DNA of 34,189 nucleotides from Prevotella sp. (GTDB lineage Bacteria; Bacteroidota; Bacteroidia; Bacteroidales; Bacteroidaceae). Under the pieces are notes generated by a model. That model searched no databases, was not told the origin of the DNA, and worked only from the letters and a program-made list of their open reading frames with translations. The translations under genes were made by a program, and so were the position numbers. The stretch lies in assembly GCA_017508965.1 (NCBI GenBank), contig JAFWQT010000134.1, positions 1-34,189 on the forward strand, in the 5' to 3' direction. Positions 26,526 to 34,095 of the stretch are shown here, one piece after another. Position 1 is the first letter of the stretch; each line of letters begins with the position of its first letter.

Positions 26526-26632
26526 GCATGTAATAATTAACTCCCACAGACCGATTTTGGGCAAATTGTAATGTAAAGAGGCAAATAATTTATCAATTAT
26601 CAATTGGGAATCATCTTTTTTCGAGATTTTGA

Positions 26633-26662
26633 TTGGTTATTCCGTTTTTTTTCTTAATTTTG
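26633..26662 (+). promoter_or_regulatory. Probable promoter of the XRE-cupin gene
   Basis: TTGG (26633-26636), 18 bases, then TAATTTTG (26655-26662), a full TAnnTTTG match, 29 bases before the ATG at 26691. TTTG at 26628-26631 is an alternative -33 at 23 bases. Confidence 0.5.
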
Positions 26663-26690
26663 CGCCTCGACACAATCATAATATTAAAAT

Positions 26691-27275
26691 ATGTCAAATA
26701 ACAATTCATCCGTAGGATCAAAAATCAAGGCAATCAGAGAATCAAAGAATCTCTCTATTGAAGAAATTTCAGAAAGCAGCGGCCTTTCCAAAGAACAGAT
26801 TATCTCTATTGAGGAAGGACAGAACCTGCCATCGCTGGGTCCGCTCATCAAGATCGCACGCGCATTGGGCGTAAGGCTGGGCACCTTCATGGACGACAAC
26901 GACGCGCTGGGGCCCGTTGTGTGCCGTGCCGCCGACCGTGAGCGCGCCAGCAGCATCAGTTTCTCGAACGGAGCCACCGATGCCCGCAAGCACATGGAGT
27001 ATCACCCGTTGGCACAGCAGAAGGCCGGCCGCCACATGGAGCCGTTCGTCATCGACATCAATCCCGAAGAGAGTCCCGATTTCCAGCTCTCGGCCCACGA
27101 GGGTGAGGAATTCATCTACGTGATGCAGGGCGAGGTGGAGATTGTGTATGGCAAGGAGAAATATACGCTGAAAGAGGGCGACTCCATCTTCTACGACTCT
27201 ATCGTGAAGCACCACGTGCACGGTGCTCCAGGAAAGTCGGCCAAGATTCTCGCAGTGGTCTATATTCCATTCTAA
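26691..27275 (+). CDS. XRE-family transcriptional regulator with C-terminal cupin domain
   Basis: A 194-residue regulator. Residues 10-66 are a Cro/C1-type helix-turn-helix (KIKAIRESKNLSIEEISESSGLSKEQIISIEEG). Residues 115-190 are a cupin_2 sensor barrel with HEGEEFIYVMQGEVEIVYG, KEGDSIFYDSIVKHHV and the closing ILAVVYIPF. This design is used by repressors that sense small acids or sugars. Codons are GC-rich, as in the ligase gene that follows the DUF559 cassette; the regulator and ligase probably formed one operon before the cassette came between them. Its likely target is its own upstream region with the A-B-A' repeat; this is inference. Confidence 0.92.
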   Translation: MSNNNSSVGSKIKAIRESKNLSIEEISESSGLSKEQIISIEEGQNLPSLGPLIKIARALGVRLGTFMDDNDALGPVVCRAADRERASSISFSNGATDARKHMEYHPLAQQKAGRHMEPFVIDINPEESPDFQLSAHEGEEFIYVMQGEVEIVYGKEKYTLKEGDSIFYDSIVKHHVHGAPGKSAKILAVVYIPF

Positions 27276-27279
27276 AAAA

Positions 27280-27320
27280 GAGACTCTCCCCCTGCCCCTC
27301 CCTGGAGGGAGGGGAGTAGA
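27280..27320 (+). repeat. Left inverted repeat of the DUF559 cassette
   Basis: Begins GAGACTCTCCCCC, continues with a hairpin CCCCTCCC-TGGA-GGGAGGGG and ends GAGTAGA. It pairs with 27722-27763. Confidence 0.9.
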
Positions 27321-27330
27321 TACTTTTGTT

Positions 27331-27699
27331 ATGAGCTACAAGACGGCCTCGCCTGACAGATATGGACTGCTCAAAGGGTATGCCCGTGAGAACAGAAAGA
27401 ACGCGACCTTGGCAGAATCTGTTCTATGGGAACACTTGAGGAAGAATTCTTTTGGGCAAAAGTTTCTGCGTCAGCATATCATAGGCGATTATATAGTTGA
27501 CTTTGTTTCGCAACTTGGCGATCTTGTAATTGAGGTTGACGGTGGTTACCATTCTGAACCTAGACAACAGGCCGATGATGAACTCAGAGAGAAAGAACTT
27601 GAAAAAATGGGATATCATGTGATTCGCTTCACAAATGAAGATGTTCTTAATAATATTAATAATGTAATTGACCAAATAGAAAGTTATTTCAATGGATGA
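27331..27699 (+). CDS. DUF559 (Vsr/PD-(D/E)XK nuclease-like) protein
   Basis: A 122-residue protein of the DUF559 family, related in fold to very-short-patch-repair endonucleases. I start at ATG 27331, 10 bases inside the left repeat; an upstream in-frame ATG would be inside the cupin gene. It opens with the family helix ([20 protein letters not shown], Glu29), then [16 protein letters not shown] (Asp57), then [12 protein letters not shown] (Glu68, Asp70), giving the E/D...ExD arrangement of a metal-dependent nuclease site. The end, [24 protein letters not shown], matches the family. Codons are clearly more A/T-rich than those of both neighbours, so it is probably a recent arrival. Activity is inferred, not shown. 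Confidence 0.9.
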   Translation: MSYKTASPDRYGLLKGYARENRKNATLAESVLWEHLRKNSFGQKFLRQHIIGDYIVDFVSQLGDLVIEVDGGYHSEPRQQADDELREKELEKMGYHVIRFTNEDVLNNINNVIDQIESYFNG

Positions 27700-27721
27700 G
27701 AAATATATAAATAACCAGTCC

Positions 27722-27763
27722 TCTACTCCCCTCCCTCACAGGGAGGGGGCGGGGGAGAGTCTC
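27722..27763 (-). repeat. Right inverted repeat of the DUF559 cassette
   Basis: Reverse complement of the left repeat except for two substitutions and one extra T. It reads TCTACTCCCC at the inner end and GAGAGTCTC at the outer end, 9 bases before ATG 27773 of the ligase. Confidence 0.9.
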
Positions 27764-27772
27764 CGTTATGAC

Positions 27773-29479
27773 ATGGCGGGGCGTCCGCTGCCTGACAGGA
27801 CATATCCTGCCGAGACGGGTTCGGAAGGCTATACGCTACATGAGCGTACGCTCGGCCAGTGGCTGGAATACTGGGCCGAGACGACGCCCGACAAGGAGTA
27901 TATCGTGTACAGCGACCGCGACCTGCGCTTCACATGGTCGAAGTTCAACGAGCGCGTGGACAACCTGGCCAAGGGCCTGATTGCCATCGGCGTGAAGCGA
28001 GGCTCGAACGTGGGCATCTGGGCAACGAACGTGCCCGACTGGCTCACCTTCCTTTATGCCACGGCAAAGATCGGCGCCGTGCTGGTGACGGTGAACACCA
28101 ACTACAAGCAGAACGAGCTGGAGTTTCTGTGCAAGGACTCCGACATGGAAGTGCTCTGCATCACCGACGGCACCTGGGACTGTAACTATGTGGACATGAC
28201 CTACACCATGCTGCCCGAACTGAAGACCTGCGAGCGCGGCCATCTGAACAGCGAGCGCTTCCCCTATCTGAAGAGCGTGGTCTACATTGGCATGGAAAAG
28301 TATCGCGGCATGTACAATACCGCCGAACTGCTGCTGCTGGGACAGAACATCGAGGACGAGACGCTTCTGGAGATGAAGAGCAAGGTGACCTGCCACGATG
28401 TATGCAACATGCAGTACACCAGCGGTACCACAGGATTCCCGAAGGGCGTGATGCTGACACACTACGGCATTGCCAACGACGGCTATTTCACGGGCGAGAA
28501 CATGGGATTCACGCAAGACGACAAGCTCTGCGTCTGTGTTCCCTTGTTCCACTGCTTCGGCGTAGTGCTGGCCACGATGAACTGTCTGACGCACGGCTGC
28601 ACCGAGGTGATGGTCGAGAAGTTCGACCCGCTGGTGGTGCTGGCCTCCATCCATAAAGAAAGGTGTACGGCGGTATATGGTGTGCCCACCATGTTCATTG
28701 CTGAGCTGAACCATCCCATGTTCTCTATGTTCGACCTGACCTGTCTGCGCACAGGCATCATGGCGGGCAGCCTCTGTCCGGTGGAACTGATGAAGCAGGT
28801 GTCGGAGAAGATGTATATGACTATCACGAGCGTTTACGGACTGACGGAGTCGTCGCCCGGCATGACGCAGACTTGCCTGAACGATACATTCGAGCAGCGC
28901 TGCACGACGGTTGGCCGCGACTTCCCCTTTGTAGACGTGAAAGTGCTCGACCCCGAGACCGGCGAGGAATGTCCCGTAGGCGTGCAGGGCGAGATGTGCT
29001 GCAAGGGCTTCAACGTGATGAAGGGCTACTATAAGAATCCAGAAGCCACGGCGGAGGTCATCGACAAGAACGGCTATCTGCACTCGGGCGACCTGGGCGT
29101 AAAGGACGAACAGGGATTCTATAAGATTACAGGCCGCATCAAAGACATGATTATCCGCGGCGGCGAGAACATCTATCCGCGCGAAATCGAGGAGTTCCTC
29201 TACCACATGCCCGGCATACGCGACGTACAGGTGGCTGCCGTGCCGTCGAAGAAGTATGGCGAGGCCGTGGGGGCCTTCATCATCCTCGAAGAGGGGGCCA
29301 AGATGACTGCCGAGGACGTGCAGCTGTTCTGCCGCGGGAAGATAGCCCGCTACAAGATTCCGAAATACGTATTCTTCATCGACCAGTTCCCGCTGACGGG
29401 TTCTGGCAAAATCCAGAAGTTCAAGCTGAAGGAAATGAGCCTGAAACTCTGCGAGGAACAAGGTATCGAGGTTATTTGA
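27773..29479 (+). CDS. AMP-forming acyl-CoA synthetase (acyl/fatty-acid-CoA ligase)
   Basis: A protein of about 568 residues in the adenylate-forming family; it activates a carboxylic acid with ATP and joins it to CoA in the cytoplasm. Motifs in order: [20 protein letters not shown] (P-loop), [44 protein letters not shown] (hinge and core), and [13 protein letters not shown] with the catalytic Lys. The frame is open from ATG 27692, but that start lies inside the DUF559 gene and translates the inverted repeat; ATG 27773 starts just beyond it and gives [16 protein letters not shown]. The chain length preference is not clear. It pairs with the XRE-cupin regulator and ends at a strong terminator. 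Confidence 0.9.
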   Translation: MAGRPLPDRTYPAETGSEGYTLHERTLGQWLEYWAETTPDKEYIVYSDRDLRFTWSKFNERVDNLAKGLIAIGVKRGSNVGIWATNVPDWLTFLYATAKIGAVLVTVNTNYKQNELEFLCKDSDMEVLCITDGTWDCNYVDMTYTMLPELKTCERGHLNSERFPYLKSVVYIGMEKYRGMYNTAELLLLGQNIEDETLLEMKSKVTCHDVCNMQYTSGTTGFPKGVMLTHYGIANDGYFTGENMGFTQDDKLCVCVPLFHCFGVVLATMNCLTHGCTEVMVEKFDPLVVLASIHKERCTAVYGVPTMFIAELNHPMFSMFDLTCLRTGIMAGSLCPVELMKQVSEKMYMTITSVYGLTESSPGMTQTCLNDTFEQRCTTVGRDFPFVDVKVLDPETGEECPVGVQGEMCCKGFNVMKGYYKNPEATAEVIDKNGYLHSGDLGVKDEQGFYKITGRIKDMIIRGGENIYPREIEEFLYHMPGIRDVQVAAVPSKKYGEAVGAFIILEEGAKMTAEDVQLFCRGKIARYKIPKYVFFIDQFPLTGSGKIQKFKLKEMSLKLCEEQGIEVI

Positions 29480-29490
29480 CAGGATAAAAG

Positions 29491-29534
29491 AAAAAGAAGC
29501 GCGGCTGAAGTTTGTTTCAGCCGCGCTTCTTTTT
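29491..29534. terminator. Bidirectional intrinsic terminator
   Basis: A perfect 19-bp stem (29491-29509 with 29516-29534), loop GTTTGT, with A-run before and T-run after. It serves both the ligase gene (plus) and the M56/TonB-domain gene (minus), which converge here. Confidence 0.92.
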
Positions 29535-29556
29535 ATAATCATTCATCGAGAGAGAG

Positions 29557-31437
29557 TTATTTTTTCATGGTGATTTCTATCGCTCCCTGCTTGCCATTGG
29601 CTGCATTGCCGTAAATAGCCTTCACCTTGGCCTTGTCCTTGATGACAGTTATCGACTGAATCTTCTCTGGGGAAAAATACTTGTCGATTTCGCTTTCCGG
29701 TACTTCCTTCCCGTCAACGACAAGTAGCAGGTTCTTCACTTTCAGCGCCAGGTCTTTCTCAATTGTTTCCTTGACAGCTTTGTTATTGACCGTGTTGTCG
29801 GTATTGACATTGTCGTCTTTCGCCTTGTTGGTTTCGCCTCCGGTCAGCTTAAAAGATATGGGAACGGTGTATTTCACGCGCACGGGCTTCCCGTTTTGTC
29901 GGCCTGGTGTCCAGTTGGGCATGGCATTCACTATCCTGAGGGCTTCGGCATCCAGCGCGGGCGACACCGACTTGACGATATGAGCGTCTGTGATGCTGCC
30001 GTCTTTCTCCACTACGAACTGTGCAATCACACGGCCTTCCTGCTTGGCATCGAAAGCCTCTTTCGGGTATTTCATGTTCTTATAGAAGAAATCCATCATG
30101 GCTGGCATGCCGCCAGGATAGACGGGCATCTCTTCAACCACGTCGAAAGCATCGCTGCCCGGGCTCTTCGACGAGGATGGACCGTCATAGGCAATGACGA
30201 AATGCAGGTTTGAGGCATTCTGCTCGGTCACCTGCAGGCTTCCAATCTCGCAGTCTATCATAAACACATCAATCCACGAACCTACAGGAACATTGTCGAT
30301 ATGGAATTTGCCATCGACATCGGTCACTGCGCCGATTTTCGTTCCGCGAACAGTTACGGCAACGCCGACAATCGGATTCCCGTCTTCCTTCTGCACGACG
30401 ACGCCCTTCACGCTGACAGTCTTAGCTTGTTCATCCGCAACCTCCTGTTTCTCAGCAGTCTGCTGTTCAGCAGCAGTCTCGACGCCCGCCACATCTGCCT
30501 TTGCCTTTTCCACTACGGCCTGGCTCTCGGTTTCCACCTGCTCGGCCACGCGCTCCACATCAGGGTTGGCAAAGGCCACCACGGCCAATGCCGCCATGGG
30601 CAGGGCAACAAGCACTTTCGCCTTCTGCCATGGACTTGATTTCTTTGTTGTCATCATTGTGATTCTCTTTTTTAATGATTGGTGATTAAGATTGTTTGCC
30701 ATGGAGAACAGGCGTTCGCCCACGGACTTTCTTATAAGCAGCAACTGGTACTGCTTGGCGTCGACTCCTCTGTTTATGACGGCCTCGTCGGCCTCGAACT
30801 CGTGCACATTCTGCAATTCGCGCTTCAATAGCCAGGCAGCGGGATTCCACCACTGGAAGATGATGAGCAGATTGCAGACGGCCACGTCCCACGAATGCCC
30901 CAGACGGATATGGGCCAGCTCGTGCGTCAGTATCTCACGGGGATTTTCCCGGAAGTCCTTCTCTGAGAGCACCACATGGCGAAACCATGAGAAGGGGGCA
31001 ATCTCGTTTTTCATCACGACCACCCGAACGCCGTGCTGCGACACTCCGGCCTGTTCTGCCGTGAGCGGTGTTCCACGGCGAATCAGCCTGTACAGTCTGA
31101 CTACCGAGACCACCTCGCGCAGGAAAAACACTGCTATACCTATTATATATATAATAAAGAGCAACTGAATGGCCGAAAGACCCTCCTGCGTGTCATCGTT
31201 CACAACCTCTGCCGAAGCGATGATCGACTCCAGCGAAATCATGCCCTCGGCAATAGCTGTGGGCTCGGCGGTGGTAACTTTCAGCCACGGCAGCAATATT
31301 GAGACCACCATTACCAGCAGCAAGACCCACCGGTTGAACGTGTGGAAAGTATCCTTGCTCAGCAGCAGCTTAAACACCAGATAGAAGGCTATCAGGCAGA
31401 AGGCCACCTTCAGACTATAGATAAAAAACAGTCCCAT
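29557..31437 (-). CDS. M56 (BlaR1-like) membrane metalloprotease fused to TonB-type domains
   Basis: A 626-residue membrane protein. Transmembrane segments at about 3-25, 36-52 and 88-108 surround a BlaR1/MecR1-type M56 domain with zinc motif HELAH at 172-176 and downstream Glu in HEFEADEAV near 212-220. A fourth segment is near 269-291. An Ala/Glu-rich stretch follows, then a carboxypeptidase-regulatory-like beta domain at about 340-420 (VKGVVVQKEDGNPIVGVAV), a TonB C-terminal domain at about 430-535 (YPKEAFDAKQEGRVIAQFVVEKDG), and a short TonB-receptor-plug-like end (IQSITVIKDKAKVKAIYG). It follows the BlaI-type gene by 23 bases. Probably it cleaves that repressor on an envelope signal; the ligand is unknown. 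Confidence 0.87.
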   Translation of the reverse strand: MGLFFIYSLKVAFCLIAFYLVFKLLLSKDTFHTFNRWVLLLVMVVSILLPWLKVTTAEPTAIAEGMISLESIIASAEVVNDDTQEGLSAIQLLFIIYIIGIAVFFLREVVSVVRLYRLIRRGTPLTAEQAGVSQHGVRVVVMKNEIAPFSWFRHVVLSEKDFRENPREILTHELAHIRLGHSWDVAVCNLLIIFQWWNPAAWLLKRELQNVHEFEADEAVINRGVDAKQYQLLLIRKSVGERLFSMANNLNHQSLKKRITMMTTKKSSPWQKAKVLVALPMAALAVVAFANPDVERVAEQVETESQAVVEKAKADVAGVETAAEQQTAEKQEVADEQAKTVSVKGVVVQKEDGNPIVGVAVTVRGTKIGAVTDVDGKFHIDNVPVGSWIDVFMIDCEIGSLQVTEQNASNLHFVIAYDGPSSSKSPGSDAFDVVEEMPVYPGGMPAMMDFFYKNMKYPKEAFDAKQEGRVIAQFVVEKDGSITDAHIVKSVSPALDAEALRIVNAMPNWTPGRQNGKPVRVKYTVPISFKLTGGETNKAKDDNVNTDNTVNNKAVKETIEKDLALKVKNLLLVVDGKEVPESEIDKYFSPEKIQSITVIKDKAKVKAIYGNAANGKQGAIEITMKK

Positions 31438-31460
31438 ATCTGTCGTGAATGATTTTAAGG

Positions 31461-31820
31461 TTATTGATTCTCAACCATTTTGATGAGTTCCTTCAGCTCG
31501 TCGAGCGAAATCTTCTCATCTTTTACCAGTGTGTTGACCACGCCGAGATAGTCTTTGTCGAAGAACTTGTCCACCACGTCCTTCAGCGAATTCTTGCGAT
31601 AGCCGTCCTTCGTCACTTTGGCGAAATAGCGGAAATTGCGGGGCGAGAGTGCCTTGTGTGCCACAAACCCTTTCTCCTCGAGTATTTTCACCAGCGTGCT
31701 GAGCGTGTTCACATGCGGCCTGGGTTCTTCGTAGAGTGCATGCAACTCGCTGATTTTCATTTCACCATTCTGCCAAAAATGGTTCATGATTTCTTCTTCT
31801 TTTGTTGTCAGGGATTTCAT
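31461..31820 (-). CDS. BlaI/MecI/CopY-family transcriptional repressor
   Basis: A 119-residue winged-helix repressor. I use ATG 31820, giving MKSLTTKEEEIMNHFWQNGEMKISELHALY, the family opening; the longer frame adds 11 non-conserved residues. The recognition helix region is PRPHVNTLSTLVKILEEKGFVAHK, and the C-terminal dimerisation helices end with LDELKELIKMVENQ. It lies directly ahead of its M56 partner as in blaI-blaR1 pairs. Three matching near-palindromes upstream, one over its own -7 box, suggest autorepression. Confidence 0.93.
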   Translation of the reverse strand: MKSLTTKEEEIMNHFWQNGEMKISELHALYEEPRPHVNTLSTLVKILEEKGFVAHKALSPRNFRYFAKVTKDGYRKNSLKDVVDKFFDKDYLGVVNTLVKDEKISLDELKELIKMVENQ

Positions 31821-31850
31821 ATTATTTTGCCTTTCGTTTGATTTCTGAAG

Positions 31851-31858
31851 CAAAATAA
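31851..31858 (-). promoter_or_regulatory. Possible promoter -7 box of the blaI-type operon
   Basis: The minus strand reads TTATTTTG, one base off TAnnTTTG, about 30 bases before ATG 31820. It overlaps the operator-like site at 31857-31873. No clear -33 box was found. Confidence 0.35.
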
Positions 31859-31873
31859 CTAAAACATTTCGTT
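31857..31873. promoter_or_regulatory. Operator-like near-palindrome, site 1
   Basis: AACTAAAACATTTCGTT: 17 bases, palindromic at 6 of 8 pairs. Its reverse complement shares AACGAA at one end and TTAGTT at the other with sites 2 and 3. Confidence 0.55.
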
Positions 31874-31916
31874 ATCTTCCCTTGCTTTTCCGTTAACGAA
31901 ACTTAAACGGTGTTGT

Positions 31917-31972
31917 TTTTAACGAATATAATTAGTTATCCGAACAATTTTAACGAATATAATTAGTTATCC
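31917..31972. promoter_or_regulatory. Direct 25-bp repeat holding operator-like sites 2 and 3
   Basis: The 25 bases at 31917-31941 recur exactly at 31948-31972, period 31. Each holds AACGAATATAATTAGTT (31921-31937 and 31952-31968), a near-palindrome like site 1. They lie between the histidine kinase stop and the blaI-type promoter. Confidence 0.65.
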
Positions 31973-31975
31973 TGT

Positions 31976-33133
31976 CTATTTCGGAAGTTCTATACGGAAG
32001 GTGGTACCCTTCCCCACCTCGCTGCTTTTCACGTAGATATGTCCTTTGTGATATTCCTCAACAATGCGCTTAGCCAGCGAAAGGCCCAGTCCCCAGCCAC
32101 GTTTCTTGGTGGTGAAACCGGGTTTGAAAACATTGCCCACATCTTTTTTACGGATGCCTTTGCCCGTGTCGCTGACCTCTATGGCCACCTTGTCGCCTTC
32201 GTCCTGCATGAAAAGGGTGATGCGCCCCGAGCCTTCCATGGCATCCACGGCATTCTTGCAGAGATTCTCGATGACCCACTCGAAGAGCGAGGCATTGATT
32301 TTCACGATGATGTCCTGCGGCGGGAACACCTTTTCCATCTTCACATTCTGCGAGGTGCGGTGGTCCATATAGTCGATGACATGGTTCATCACTTCCGTAA
32401 GACTCGAAGGAACCGGCTGCGGCAGCGAACCTATCTTTGAGAAACGGTCGGCTATCAGCTGCAGCCGCTTCACGTCCTTATCCATTTCGGGTATCAGTTC
32501 ATCGTCAGGATAAGTCTCTTTCAGAATTTCCGTCCATGCCATCAGACTCGAAATCGGCGTGCCCAACTGGTGGGCGGTCTCTTTGGAAAGTCCCACCCAG
32601 ACCTTGTTCTGCTCAGCGCGCTTCGAAGTGAGCAAGGCAAAAATGGCCACCACAACAAATATCATCACAACGCCCAGCTGAACGATGGGATACACGTTGA
32701 GCCGCTTGATCATGACCGACTCATCATAGCATACGTCGATATAGTCTTTCTTATCCTCCAGGAAAATACGGATATAACGCCCCGAAGCGAGCATTTCCTG
32801 GGCGCGCGCCGTGGCCATTTTCAAACTGTCCTCATAGGTCTTCCCTTCCAGTTTGATATTCCTGAAAGTCTGTACGTTACCCTGATTGTCGGTTACCACG
32901 ACGGGAATGGTGTGGTTTTCATCAATCACTTTCAGCACAAGATTCAGGTCGGTATTCTCGTCGGCAAGATTCAGCGAGCGCATGGCCTCGGCCCAGACGC
33001 CCATCTTCGCACGTTCCTCCATGGCAAGGTCCTTCACCAGATAGTGGCTAACCACGAGGCTGGCCACAGCAATCACGATGGCGGAAACCACCAACAGAAT
33101 CTTAACGTTGCGAATCTGGTCTGTCCAATGCAT
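31976..33133 (-). CDS. Sensor histidine kinase
   Basis: A 385-residue membrane kinase. A first membrane segment is at 11-30 and a second at 150-168, with a periplasmic sensor of about 120 residues between them (contains ENHTIPVVVTDNQGNVQTF). The HisKA-type region has the phospho-acceptor His188 in GLSKETAHQLGTPISSL. The ATPase domain has N-box ENLCKNAVDAMEG, G1 DTGKGI, F-box VFKPGFTTK, and G2 GWGLGLSLAKRIVEEYHKG. No response regulator lies next to it, so it is an orphan in this window. It lies upstream of the blaI-type gene with the operator repeats between them. Confidence 0.92.
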   Translation of the reverse strand: MHWTDQIRNVKILLVVSAIVIAVASLVVSHYLVKDLAMEERAKMGVWAEAMRSLNLADENTDLNLVLKVIDENHTIPVVVTDNQGNVQTFRNIKLEGKTYEDSLKMATARAQEMLASGRYIRIFLEDKKDYIDVCYDESVMIKRLNVYPIVQLGVVMIFVVVAIFALLTSKRAEQNKVWVGLSKETAHQLGTPISSLMAWTEILKETYPDDELIPEMDKDVKRLQLIADRFSKIGSLPQPVPSSLTEVMNHVIDYMDHRTSQNVKMEKVFPPQDIIVKINASLFEWVIENLCKNAVDAMEGSGRITLFMQDEGDKVAIEVSDTGKGIRKKDVGNVFKPGFTTKKRGWGLGLSLAKRIVEEYHKGHIYVKSSEVGKGTTFRIELPK

Positions 33134-33223
33134 ATTCTATAAACGCATCTTCAGGTCTGATATTGCCTATTGTTCCATTGTTTTTCTATGTCACGCAGGC
33201 ACTTACCCGCTATAACGCCAAAA

Positions 33224-33258
33224 CATCCTCCCCCTTGACTGCATCAAGAAGAAGGATG
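33224..33258 (-). terminator. Possible terminator after the barrel gene
   Basis: On the minus strand CATCCT (33253-33258) pairs with AGGATG (33224-33229), with an inner CTTGA/TCAAG pair, and only a few T follow. It lies 28 bases after the barrel gene stop. Weak. Confidence 0.35.
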
Positions 33259-33285
33259 TATTGGATATACGATGTCGCTGTTCAA

Positions 33286-33888
33286 TCAGAAGTTCACACC
33301 GAAGTTCAGGAACAGAGCATTGTTGTGGCCAGTAATGGCGTCGGAATCCCAGATATTGGTAATACCGAACTGATAACCAAGCTCAAGATACAGCTTGTTG
33401 TACTCAGCACCGCAACCCAGTTTGAAACCCATGTTGTTGCGATAGACGCGGTTAATGCCTTTTTCCTCCAATGAAATATTCTTCACTTTCTGATCGGCGC
33501 TCACTGCGTATGCAAAATAAGGTCCGATAAAGGGCAGCAGAGCAATCTCATCGGTTGCCTTGAAACCATATTTCACAACGAGGGGGATTTCAAGGTTGTT
33601 ATGTGTAACTTCATAATCACCGTCCTTTGCACCACGCTGTGTGTAATAAAGACCTGACTCAAGGAACACGGGGGAAGATGTTGACAAACGAAGGCCAACA
33701 ACACCACCCAAAGTCAGACCAACCTTTGTTCCTACCGATAAGTCGCCCGAGATAGAAGCCAACGTTCCACCAAAACGGACACCATAGTAAACATTCTCCT
33801 TGTCGAGATCAAAGCCACCACTGCTGTACTGGCCAAAGCTCGATACAGAACAGAAAAGCGCAATAATTGCTACTAAAAATTTCTTCAT
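33286..33888 (-). CDS. Small outer-membrane beta-barrel protein (PorT/OmpW-like)
   Basis: A 200-residue protein with signal peptide MKKFLVAIIALFCSVSSFGQ. About eight amphipathic strands are visible, for example VYYGVRFGGTLAS, VGLTLGGVVGLRLST, VFLESGLYYTQRGAK, LEIPLVVKYGFK, MGFKLGCGAEYNKLYLELGYQFG, and the chain ends NALFLNFGVNF with a terminal Phe, as barrel proteins do. The 'LEIPL..KY' strand is typical of the outer-membrane beta-barrel (PorT-like) family of Bacteroidota. It stands alone between the kinase gene and the rRNA operon and has its own promoter. The specific function is unknown. Confidence 0.87.
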   Translation of the reverse strand: MKKFLVAIIALFCSVSSFGQYSSGGFDLDKENVYYGVRFGGTLASISGDLSVGTKVGLTLGGVVGLRLSTSSPVFLESGLYYTQRGAKDGDYEVTHNNLEIPLVVKYGFKATDEIALLPFIGPYFAYAVSADQKVKNISLEEKGINRVYRNNMGFKLGCGAEYNKLYLELGYQFGITNIWDSDAITGHNNALFLNFGVNF

Positions 33889-33985
33889 ACTCTTTACTGT
33901 TTAATGATTAATTACCTAATTTCAAATCTGCATAATCAGGGAATAACCCCTATTAAATTTCCCAGCTAAGACTGGTTAGTGAGTG

Positions 33986-34016
33986 CAAAGTAACACTTTT
34001 TTTTGCAATAATCAAA
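33986..34016 (-). promoter_or_regulatory. Promoter of the outer-membrane barrel gene
   Basis: On the minus strand TTTG (34013-34016), 19 bases, then TTACTTTG (33986-33993), one mismatch to TAnnTTTG. The leader would be about 95 bases long. Confidence 0.55.
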
Positions 34017-34048
34017 ACTATTTGCAAAAAAACTTACAGCAATAAACG

Positions 34049-34084
34049 AAAAAGCCCCAAGTTCCAAAGGAATCTGGGGCTTTT
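34049..34084 (-). terminator. rRNA operon terminator
   Basis: On the minus strand AAGCCCCAGATTCC, loop TTT, GGAACTTGGGGCTT pairs almost fully, and a T-run follows. It lies about 11 bases past the 5S end and closes the rRNA operon. Confidence 0.88.
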
Positions 34085-34095
34085 GTTTAAAAAAG

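Larger units (their letters stand above)
26132..26690. other. Non-coding stretch between divergent genes
   Basis: No gene could be supported here. It holds a G/C-rich palindromic element (26261-26370), a small hairpin (about 26375-26394), a three-part A/T-rich repeat (26457-26525) and the plus-strand promoter of the XRE-cupin gene (26633-26662). The remaining sequence is A/T-rich with no tRNA-like or protein-coding pattern that I could see. Confidence 0.6.
27280..27763 (+). mobile_element. 484-bp inverted-repeat cassette carrying a DUF559 gene
   Basis: Terminal inverted repeats at 27280-27320 (41 bases) and 27722-27763 (42 bases) match in 39 of 42 aligned columns, with two substitutions and one single-base gap. 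Each holds its own hairpin with CCCCTCCC and GGGAGGGG. Ten bases separate the left repeat from the DUF559 ATG and 22 separate its stop from the right repeat. The left end lies 4 bases after the cupin stop. No transposase and no clear target-site duplication are visible. Confidence 0.75.

Noticed and set aside
27264-27279. Target-site duplication around the DUF559 cassette
   Set aside because: The bases just outside the two repeats (TCTAAAAAA at left, CGTTATGAC at right) do not match, so no duplication can be claimed.
27836-29542. A 568-codon minus-strand open frame opposite the acyl-CoA ligase
   Set aside because: It is an antisense shadow caused by GC-rich codons; its product is His/Ala/Leu-rich and the sense frame has all ligase motifs.
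31917-31972. Could the two 25-bp repeats be a minimal CRISPR?
   Set aside because: Only two copies with a 6-base gap; they fit a regulator-site pair better.
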